Both the position numbers and the translations under genes were made by a program. DNA of 64,000 bases. Source: Platynereis dumerilii. Lineage: Eukaryota; Annelida; Polychaeta; Phyllodocida; Nereididae. Under the pieces are notes generated by a model that saw only the letters and a program-made list of their open reading frames with translations, ran no database searches and was not told where the DNA came from. Location of the stretch: contig JAPTHN010000003.1 of assembly GCA_026936325.1 (NCBI GenBank), positions 83,309,506-83,373,505 on the forward strand. The letters are read 5' to 3'. Every line of letters starts with the position of its first letter. The stretch's first letter is position 1. Shown in pieces: positions 43,493 to 55,400 of the stretch.

Positions 43493-46400
43493 GTAAGCCT
43501 AATAAAATACAATAAATAACATTATGATCTTATGGACCGTTCAGAATTTATGAGGGTGGGGGTGGGAGTTTTGCCGGAGGGGGTACTAACTTTTCACACA
43601 TGTTTCAAGGGGGGGGGGAGTATTAATTTTTGACAACACTTCCAAAGGAGGGGGGGTAAGAAATTTTAACAAAGAAATTTTTTTATAATACCCGCATAAA
43701 CTATAACTTTATCCGCGCTTTTTTACGCGCTAAAGTCCACGAAATGGGGCGAATCAGTACGTGTGACCATGTATAACAATAAATATATGTGTGTTATTCG
43801 TTTATATGTCGAGGGGGGGGGGTTACTAAAAATATGCATGAAGCCTCGGGTTGGGGTGCTAAAAATCCGCATGAATCTCAAGGGGGGGGGTATCTATTTT
43901 TGACGGGAAGTTCTGGCAAAACTCCCACCCCCCCAGTCATAAATTCTGCGGTCCCTAATAACTGTAAATGTTAACTGGACACATTTTGTTTGCTAGCTAT
44001 AAGCTATATCCATGGAAAGAGTACATTCATAGGTGCACACAATATGTGAGCTGCAGGTCTCCGAAAAATTGCGAAAAAGCAAATTTTTGGGAGTTTCCAG
44101 CAGAAATTTGTGAATTAATTTATGTGGCAAATTCACCATAATTTTTTAGCAGCCCCCAAAAATTTTGGGGAAAGTCAGGTATATTGGACCAGGCAGGTAT
44201 ACTGTACCATTGAGTAAAAAATGCATTTGTCAGGTTCTGGCAATAAGTGGACTTGTGATAGACTGATCAGTTATAACATCTCCAATTCCATTCTCATGTG
44301 CTGTATTGTAATTGTGCCTGAGTAAACAGAAAAATTACAGGGCTGATATTTGTGTTTTTGGACTATTCTGAGCCATTCTGATGCTAGTTCTGACTTTTGA
44401 CGATTGCATAATCCTGTGACGGTACCAGGGCTTTGGAGTTGGGTAGTAAGTGAACCGAGTCCGACTCCCGACTCCTTACTACAAGTGCTTTCTCCGACTC
44501 CGACGGTCTCCTGAATACCAACTCCGACTCCGCTTGTCTGCATTATTTCACACAAATATTACATGATTAACAGGGGACAAAAAGTACTTCCACAAATTTT
44601 CCATTGGCTTTTTTTCTTGAATAATTGTTCAGGAAGTTGTTTTAAAATTCAAGATACATTCACATTGTTGTAACTCAACCTGAAAATCAAACTCCGACTC
44701 CACCCAAAAATCTCCGACTTGACGACTCCAACTATATAAAATTGTATTAATGAGAGTATGATAAAGTTTTATGAGATTTTGTCTCATGGTAAGTTTCCTA
44801 TGGCTCGGATTGTGTAGCTGGTCCAATTTACCTGAAGTGAGACAAACTGGACCACTGCCATTGTCGCACCTTCCAAGTGGTTTGTGGCAGATAAATTTTC
44901 AGCAAAAAGACCCAATTTGTTTTATTTTATTCTGTTTGACAAATTAAGAAACCTGGACAAAAATGATAATGATTACTTGGGCCATATGGCTAATGAACCA
45001 TACATATACCCGTTTTTAACCAAAATAATAGGACTTGAAGCAACAGTATTTTCGAATAGAGACCAGCTAACAATAAATGCAGTTATGACAAGAAGGTTTA
45101 AATAGTTAAAGAGTTTAGGAGATGTTTTCAATGTTCACTTGATAAAACTAATTTTGGATTTCCACTGGGTGAATCTTGTCTTTGGCTGGCAGTCCAAATA
45201 ACCATCCAATTGTGGTCCAATAAATAACCATGGCAGGTATATTGAACCTTTTTTCATAATTTATCAAACAGTTATCTTTAAAACATTGAAAGATACGGGA
45301 CCCTTCTTTCCTGTGGTTGAAGCCAGATGACCAGCCTAACATATATTGGAATAGTAATGTATATCTGTCTGCAATGCATACCAAGTTAGAGCAACATTTC
45401 TTTCATAGGTCCAATATACCTGACTTTCCCCTATGGACTTCTTACAGCCTTACTCCTGAGAGCCCAACGACATGATCCTTGGAATGGACAGCATTTTTCG
45501 TGGTCTTTTTTTTCCGATTTATAAAAGCCATCTAGATGGGCCACCTATTTACATTTGAAGAATTGGCATCACATTCTCAAAGGCCTACTTTTTTCGTCTT
45601 AAAGATAAGCCAAAGTGGACCGTAAATAAACTGACATCAAAATATATGCAGGATATCAAACATTCCTGCTCTGAGAAACTTAAGACACACCACAATTCTG
45701 GCTTCAGTAAGAGCCCTTGAAACATATTAGAAGCTTTGAGGCTTAACCATGAACCCCATGTACGCAGACCAGTTCAATCCCACACAAATTTTGGAGTTTC
45801 AATGAAAACGCACAAAGTCATTTTCATTCATAAGATGAGCATCCTGTTTGAAAACAAACAAGAAATAGCATTTCAGAAAACTTTAATTATAAAATTTTGC
45901 ACTTTATACGGGTAAATAAAAAAAGGTAAATAAAAAAGAAATAAGCACTCTATGCAATGAAATATCGAAATTAATAATTTCAGATGAAGGCTAAAGAAGA
46001 AATAATCTAATTAATGAAGATCAGTGGCAGCAAGTTACATACCAGTAAATCACTTCTGTATATATAAATTAAATTACATCATTTGTTTTTGTTGTATATT
46101 CTTTTACCTTGGTTCGTTCTCTGACATGAAAACGACAACAAGAGTCATCTTCCCTAACTAGATCAAGAGATCAAATAATAACAATCAAAAGGACAATGTA
46201 ACAATGCAACACCTATTCACAAGTTAATGGTAAACATAACAATAGTTGCCTTGGAAAAATAATAACGAAGTAGGAAAATATAAATCTAAACATTTTGTTA
46301 CGATTCAATAAAATGGTCTACTTGCTCTGGATTTACAATACCTGCACACACTTATTTTATTTTTACATACCAGGTAATTGCAATTGAACAGCGATAACAA

Positions 46401-49400
46401 CATTCATCAACAGATTCATTGCTCAACATTCATCAAAAATTTGACTGTTCAACTTGACTGAGACATAAAATTTCATAAACAACAACGGCACTCAAACCAG
46501 CAAACAACTAGTAACAACAAAATTCCACTCATCTATATCTTCGTTCATTATCCAGGCATTAAATCACACAGGATTAAATTTTACAAACACACAAATGAAC
46601 TTCCTCAGACATTCATGAAAGAAAGACTTTTGGCTGTCATGGAATTACACAATATATATATTTCATTTCATTTCTGATATGTGGTAAATGCAAAACAATA
46701 GTATTATTCAAACAGTGCAACCTGAACTACCCAACCCCAGTTGGCTTATTTATCACCTGGTTGGCTGTTGAATATACTTGTTTACGTGCCTATAAAAACG
46801 GTAAAAATAACACCCTCCGAGGGAATATCTCTTTTTTTGTAACTAATATTTCTGAGTTAAACAAGGCGATAAAAAGAAAAAACCACTTGTGACTCTGATA
46901 ACAAAACATGGTAATCATCAAAAATGCATATTTTGAAGAAATCATAATTATTTCAATTTGGACAAATTATACACACAATATCTATCTTGTCAAGAAATTT
47001 CTATTGCAGAGGTTCTGCATACGTACTGTTTGTTGAACTAACATAAAATATGACAATCATGAATATCAAACAAATTTATCAAGATGTAACGAACATAGTA
47101 ATAGCTGTTCATCCGGCATAAACAACACATACATGTACTAAATAAAACTAGATTTCAATTTCAAACTTTAAAAAGTTAGAAAATGATTCAACATTGAACA
47201 CTTAGGGAAAACTGAACGTAAACATTTTCATAACATTGAATGAATTATTCCATTGCTAATACTACATGGAACAAAACCTTTCATTGTGCAGATCAATGGG
47301 CCTCCAATGTCAACTACTTACTTTACATCATCTATCAATAGTTATTATATGACAAACAAAACACTGCTAAAAATATTCAAAGTCAACCATTAGTGGGTCA
47401 AAATTTGAAAACCTTGACATTTCAGCCAAAAAAAAGTCTTTCTAGAAATGCGTTTTTAAGTTGGCATTGTGTGTGGATCGTGAGGAGTGTGTGAATCAAA
47501 TGATCACATATCACTGCACTTTCATGCCCAATAATCTGCGGATCTGTACTGAATATAAATACATCGATGTTTGTTTCCTAACCCACTTTGGCCTGAACAA
47601 TCTATTACCCATGAAAAGGAAAGTGGCTTGCACCTTTTGGGCCAAATTTCAGATCTCTAGCACCAACACTTTTTGAGATACAGCATTTTGTCAATTAAAG
47701 GATGGGAATCTGGAGGCTTCAGAAACCAACCGGTTGCCAATTTGTGATCTGTTCCCTATAAGGAATTAGGGGTAACAAAATCTTAATTTCTCAACAGATG
47801 CTATACTTCAACTTCTGATCACCATAAAGTTATCTTATTTCTGACCAATCACATTGAAAGACGACCTGCCAATCAAACTTACAAGACACAATCCACATTA
47901 ATGCCATATTTCCTAAAATTTCTTCACAAATATGAACTATTAAACACCAGAAATAGCACTCATTGCGCCGAACTGTACAATGAAACAAAATATATATGAA
48001 TATTTTTTAAATACGGCTCATATAATCCCAGGAAGAATCCTGACAAAAAAGAGTCCCAAACATTGACAGCTTGCTTATGTTATTCTCAAAGCGTCCGACA
48101 AAAATACAAACAGTTAAGAATTTCCGGGACGAATTCGATGTCTTTTTGTTTACTGAGACCTGGCTAAAAGCAGATGATGAAGTTAAAATAGCGAAGGTAG
48201 ATAAGGAGGCGGAGTAGGATGCATTGTAAAAACGGGCATGAGAGCAACAAAGAAGGAAGGCATGAAAACTTCGATTTTTAGCACATAGAAATTCAGTTGC
48301 AATGAAACGGAAAAATTGTAACAATCCTAGTGGTGTACAGGCCTGGAAACCCTCTGACAAGAACAAATACAGTTTATCAGAATTCTTCAATGAATCTACA
48401 AACTTCCAATCCCACTGTCAGACTTAAAACAATGAAACTATCGTAGGAGGACTACAACTTCCAAATAAGTAAACCAGACGATGCCAGACAACTCTTTTAT
48501 TCACGATTTTCACTTCACCTCTGTCTAAAATCCAGGATTGCATGAATCTCTCATGACAAGTCACGAAAAACTTCTTCTCCTGCTTTCAATTTTCCAAGTA
48601 CAGCAGTCATACTTAATACATCTCTAAACCGCTGTCAAAGCCATATTATTTCACCCAAATCAGAAGCTTACTGCAAAACATTCACAATTTCCTGTCATGA
48701 CAAGTCATGCAAATGTTAACCCCTACTCATCAACCTTACAGCTACCTTAATTCTACTCTTTTGCCTAATTATTCAATTACCAATACATCCATTTATGTAA
48801 TGCTTTTTACCAATGGGTATTTCTAGTATTCTACGATATTGCATGCATGTTATTGCACGCTCGAGTCATTTTAATATGTAAGAGATTTGACGGACCTGAG
48901 AGGAAGCACCATATTAGAGCGCTGCTGCAGCCACAAGCAGACAAAAAGGTTGTGTTTTTCCATTTTACAAAAAAAATGCACTGCACGGCAACGGAAGCAG
49001 ATAGTGAGATGCTGTTTGCTGCAAAAGATGCGTCTATTAAAGGGCTGGTCGGAAATCAACTTTTTGTATTGGTTATATCATTTCTTTTATCATACTAGAG
49101 TCAGGGATGGTAAATCCGTCAAGGAGGGTAATTCCGTCCACCCCCTAATATAGGCATGAAATTAAATTTATTACAGTTGTGTGAGTTTTAAATACAAGAT
49201 AAATTCGTTTTTCAACTAATTTTGCCGTATTTTTCACGTTAACAGCATCTTGATGATATTTCAGGTCCATTTAATAACAGAGGACAAAACACAATGAAAT
49301 CCTGTGAAGTCAACGTCATCACAGCCATTTTATGAAGTTCTTGTAGGCATCTTGTTGCCTATTTCAATAAACAAACCAGAAACGCAAGCGGTTTCAACGC

Positions 49401-52400
49401 TCGTCTGTTGATGTGAAATCTATCAATGTGTGCCAAATTATCACCCACAGGCCAATACCTAATTTCATAACCCTAAGTGATATTTTAAGGTTACAATGGG
49501 AAGTTCAAGAATGAAGAAAGATGGCTGCCAAAATGACCACAATCTTGGATTTCTCAACGTTTTCCCGATCCATACCAAGAGGCCAATAACTGTACTAAAT
49601 TTCATAAATGTAAGTGAAATATTAAGGTCACAATGGGCAGTTCAAGAAGAAAGATGGCTGCCAAAATGGCCGCCACAAAATGGCCACCATCTTGGATTTC
49701 TCAACATGTGCCCGATAGATACCCACAGACCTATACCTGTACCAAATTTCATAACTGTAAGCGAAATATTGAGGTCACAATGGGCAGTTCAAGAAATGAA
49801 GAAAGATGGCTGCCAAAATGGCCACCACAAAATGGCCGCCATCTTCGACTTCACATGTTCCTGATCCATACCCACAGGCCCATACCTGTACCAAATTTCA
49901 TAACTGTAAGTGAAATATTAAGGTCGCAATGGGCAGTTCAAAAATGAAGAAAGATGGCTGCCAAAATGGCCACCACAAAATGGCCGCCATCTTGGATTTC
50001 TCTACATGTTCCCGATCCATACCCAGAGGCCCATGCCTGGACCAAATTTCATAACTCTAAGTGAAATATTAAGGTTACAATGGGCAGTTCAAGAACGAAG
50101 AAAGATGGCTGCCAAAATGGCCACCACAAAATGGCCACCATCTTGGATTTCTTGACATGTCCCCGATCCATACCCAGAGGCCCATACCTGTACCAAATTT
50201 CATAACTGTAAGTGAAATATTAAGGTCACAATGGGCAGTTCAAGAATTAAGAAAGATAGCTGCCAAAATGGCCGCCACAAAATGGCAGCCATCTTGGATT
50301 TCTCGACATGTTCCCGATCCATATCCATAGTCCCATACCCGTACCGAATTTCATATCTCTAAGTGGAAAACTAAGGTCACAAATGGACACTTACAAAAAC
50401 TTTAACCGGGACAACGAATACGACGACGACGACGCCGACGCGGACGATCGAGTGACGACAATAGCTCTTCGTTTTCAAAGAAAACAGACGAGCTAAAAAC
50501 GTTTTGAACATAAAAAAAAGTTTTGAATGAGAAGTAGGATTTTATTTTTCTTGTAGGATTTTTTCAATGGCTTGATTGCAACACCCGGGCAGTTGATATA
50601 ATGAAAATAAAAGTGGACGGAATTACCATCATTATTTTTAAATTTGGCTTTACTGGGTGATTGTAAATCCGTCCACCCATTTCAAATGGGGTTTAAAAGT
50701 ACTTTTATGATTTTTAATACCTATAAATGGCATAACACTGATGAAAGAAATTAGTTTGAGCAATTAGACCACTTGATTGGGTTAAAATAATTTTCAATCG
50801 TAATTGAGGCAGTCAATTGAAATTGCTGATAGTTAACTTTACCTCTTTTATTTAATTGTTCCATTTATTAAAGTGCATTAAGTACCCCACTATTCTAAAA
50901 TCGACAGAAAATGCTTTGTGAATATTGTTAGATTGCAAAACTTGAAAAAATCACAACACATGAAAGTTATGTGCTGTATAATAGCCTGTGGACGGATTTA
51001 CCATCCTTGCTGGACGGATTTACCAGCAATCTGGACGGATTTAGATGCCCCAACCTTCAAATTTCGTTGCCATGGTTTCAGCAAAACTTATTTGAATATT
51101 TGCCTTTTTTGGCTGGTGATGAAAGTACGGAATATGACCCTTCCAAAGGACTAATTTTTATTTTTGTAACTATTCCCGTATTCCTGGAAAGACAGTTTTA
51201 GCCAAAAGTGGACGGATTTACCCTCCTTGACTCTATAGCATTAATTGGCCGAAAAACAGCATTTTTGGGGAATTTTGAGTCATTTTTAGTGTTCAGAGGT
51301 CAAAAGTCTGCTATAAAGTTTATGAAAAAAAATCGAAAATTAACTCCATCATCAAGTATATGATTTGTGGATTCCAAAAGAGTGAATTTTTTTTTTTGTG
51401 AGTGAAATAGTTATCGATTCCTGATGAGATACATTTTAAGTATGTGGTTAAAAAGAAACACAAATTGAGTCGTACAGCAGCACAAGATTTTTGGTTTCAG
51501 TCAAAAAGAACAGCACTGGAAATGGATAGGAAAATGATTGTGGTGGCAAAAAGATGCATATATTAAAGGGCTAATAAACGGATATCAACTTTTTGCATTG
51601 TTTATGTTATTTGCTTAATCAGATTAAAGCATTAATTGGCCGAAAAACAGCAAATTCCTCCCATTTTTCAGTGATTTTGTTGTGTTTGTAAAAAGTCTTT
51701 TAAAAGTCTGCTAAAAAGTTAGAGAAAAAAAAATTTAAAGAAGACCCATTATCAAGTATATGATATATATATATGGATTGCAAAAGTGTGAAACATATTC
51801 TGTGATTGAAATAGTTATTGATTTTCGATGAGATACATTTTAAACATGCAGGAAAAAAAAGGCGAAAAGAGTTTGGAAATCAGTATTCCAGCCCTTCTAT
51901 TTGCTTTTGTCACAAAAAAACCACATGATTTTACAGTTATTGCACATCACCTCGTTGATATCAATTTTTATGGCACCTCAGTGACTAATATTGCACTCGG
52001 GCTGCGTCCGCGTGCAATATTAGTCACCGAGGTGCCATAAAAGCTGATATTGCACGAGGTGCTGTGCAAGAACAGTATAATAAAAGTAAAAATTGTCAAA
52101 GTTTTGTCCAGGAAGTTTGTTGGACCAAAATAAGGTCCTTACAATAACAGCCGCCACAAGCAGCCTATTTTTACCAAGTTTTTATTATTGCACAAAGTTT
52201 TGATTAAATTTTCCACCAGGTGGCTGTCACTTCAACAATTTTCAATTTCTCATCAGGTGGCTTTCCCTTCAACAACTCCCAAGGTTTCAGGGAAAAAAAA
52301 TCCACAACTGGCTCATCCAAATTACCATAAAAATAGTATTTTAGCCAACCAAACTGGCTATTAAAAGGCTTTCTCACAAGGTGTTTAAACTGAAGTTGTC

Positions 52401-55400
52401 TAAGAAAGAACTTGGGACTTGAACTACACTGAGCATTAGTTAATTACAATATATTACTTTTTGAGCACTTTTGACTATTTTTTAGGACTTTTCAGCACAG
52501 ACAGGAGAAGAAAAAAAAAGATAAAATGAAGATTAAACAAGTTAGCCTAGACTTGGGAAACCAACACCCTTTCACAAATGCTGACATAAAGAATCTCAAG
52601 ATCAGTCAAGAAAGGCAGAAAGAACATGGCGTGACGTACTAGACTTCAGGCAGACTGGGAAATAATTGAAGAGAAACGATATGAGCTGAACAAGAGGAAA
52701 TGAGCTAAATGAGAAGCTGAATAATATTCAGGTCAAAAACTAGGTCAATTCAATATGTTCTCGGAGATCGAGAAAATCATCACTGACATGCCTGTGAAGC
52801 ACTGCTTCAGTAAAGAAAATCGCTTGAAAAAAATCCACGATAGTGATGTAGTCGAGGCCGGGGTATCCAAGGCTGAGACATGAGCCTCCGAGAGTGAGAC
52901 AGAGGCAATCAAAATGTGGCCTCGAGGCTGGTCCCAAGGTGTCAAACACTGGATGAAAGACACCCGAGACGGAGGCAAGACCAAGGACTTGGTATCCGAA
53001 AGCGAGCCAAGGTCGCCCTTGCGACCTCCTACACTGATCCACAATTTAATCTCAGTTATTAACTTATACTATTCAACTTCCATATTTCTCTTGTCAGTGT
53101 TATAGTTGGAAAATTCCAGGTGCGAGATGAGAAATATACTGATGATCAGCAACAAATGTTGTCATTTAAAGAAATTATAGACAGGATCATTAAAATTGAA
53201 AATGGAAAAAATATTGCAGAAATCAATAATTTTGTGCATAAAAATAAAAACAGCCTGTACCTCTAGTTTTCTGGAATTTTACTATTTATTAGAGTACTTT
53301 TAGATTTCTCTCTCCAATTTAGAATTTCCCACCAAAACTACCAACTCTCATGGACCTCTTGAATTGCCTAAATTCATGGTATATTCATATTCAGAAGTGC
53401 TAAACCTCACAGAAAATTGAAATGTTCAAATTGAACATTAACCTTTTGAATGGCTAAATCTATTTACAAACAGCCATTACCAAGGCCTCCTCAACAGGTT
53501 TTACAAGCATTAATAAAAAGAACTCCTTTAATGCCAAATTTAGCATTAGCACACGTTTTATATGATGTATGTTTTTATACTTTTTATAATCTCATATTCA
53601 TTATCCTGTCTACTCAAGTACATGTAACGTATCTCAATTTTTGAAGTGAATAAATATATGATTATTGGAGGTGCCTGTGCATGGCATCTCCTTAGGAATC
53701 ACACAAGCTGCAGAATGCTGGAATAAAATTGCTGAGACTTTGGTCCTGTTTTCGGCCTCTCTGTGGCCTGTATGACAGTGGAAAAGTGTCGGCATTAACC
53801 ATTAGATATAATTAGTATTACATGTGGGTATTCAGGATGTCATCCAAGTTTGCTAAATGGCCTAAATCAGTCAGTGAAATTTGCCAATTTAGGAATCGGA
53901 AGGTCACAGAATTGTTTAATTTTCGCGCCAATTTAGCCTGTGTCAGGACTAGCCCTGGGACCCGTAGAATGGGTCTAAGGCTCTGTACCGGTATGCATAT
54001 CGAACTGCCGAACCGGTACAGTGAGCTGTATCGACGAACCGGTTCAGCAAAAATGAACCGTGATACATACCGAAACTCACCAGGCGGCGCTATTTGCATC
54101 ATTGCAGCGCGGCGCCACCTTGTGTTAATATAAGTGACTGATTCAATCTGATTGTGTTAGCCAAGGTGGATACTTGTAAGCTCAAGCAATCAAGTGAATT
54201 GTGAGCAATTTAGCCAATTGAACCCTTTCTAATAGCAATTCAGCCAATTCAGAATAAGTTTGCTTTATCCACATCTTCTGAACTTAATTGCAATTCAGCT
54301 AATTGAATGAAGTGGACACTGAAGACTCAATAGATCACAGAAGAAGTGACATGGCTGAATTGCACCTGACAAATAATGAAATTGTCTCAGTTCTTCAATG
54401 ACAATCAGTTATATGACAACTAATTGCTAGGGTTTGAAATACAATAGGGACATATTTATGAGCCCTGACAAAAATTACATTTTCATACCCATTTATTGAA
54501 AAGCAGCTCTCAAGTAATATTTGTTGAGATCAGAGAAAAATTAAAAATAAAATATGGGGACCTAAACCCTGAGTCCTTAAGTTAAGTGTTTATAAGTAGG
54601 CCTATAATTTATTTAATTGCATGCAATGGTGATTTGGCTCTATTTAATTAAAGATATAAAATCCAATTACTGGAAAGATATTTTAGCCTTTTCTTGATTT
54701 TAGCATCATTTTCTAACTAGTGCTAAAGCTTTTAAAACATGATAAAGGTAGATCTTCAGTCCAAATATGTAGGCCCAGATCTTCAGTGCTAACTGAGTTT
54801 ATACAATTTTTGTTCAGTTGGCTGTTTTTCAAATTTAATGTTGAAATAACTCAACTTAATTGTGCACAGTTCTAATCATACTCTTTAGGGGTTTTCGGTG
54901 GCGAGGCGTATCGCGATACGTATCGTGTATCGAATCAAATGTATCATGATTTGTATCGTATCAGAAAAAAGTATCGATACAGAGCCCTACATGATGGGTC
55001 ATGGGTCATTCCATGAAAAATCTAGAGATTTTGACACATAATCAGGAGAAGTAAGACGACAGCAATACTAGTGCTGTAGGCTTCATAAGAATTTGATTTT
55101 CATACACCTAACACGCCATTCTACTGACGGCACTATGTTTGAAGGAATTTTCTCATTATTGAATGACATTAAATCACAGGAAAATGCAGAAAAAGTCTTC
55201 AAAAATGGGAGTTTCGGCCATCAACCTCATTTTGACATTAAAGTGACGTCACTATAACTCTATATGACGTCACCAAAGTCATTTGTGACATCACTCAATT
55301 CTGACCAATCAGAGACGGCCATTTCCACAATGTTTAAGAAAGAAATTTCATCTTTTGAGTTTGGAGGATATTTTAGCAGATGTCAGGAAGATTCAGTTTA

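Noticed and set aside
48007-48390. 127-aa minus-strand open frame
   Set aside because: It is the reverse side of a LINE endonuclease fragment on the + strand, where the TETWL, YRP and GDFN-type motifs are recognisable.
49496-49947. Two overlapping open frames of 122 and 104 aa
   Set aside because: They run across the 150-bp satellite units and repeat the same phrase in each unit, so they are a by-product of the repeat.
52740-53105. Overlapping frames of about 100 aa on both strands
   Set aside because: Composition is repeat-like, with no conserved motif or splice sites; probably an unassigned repeat.
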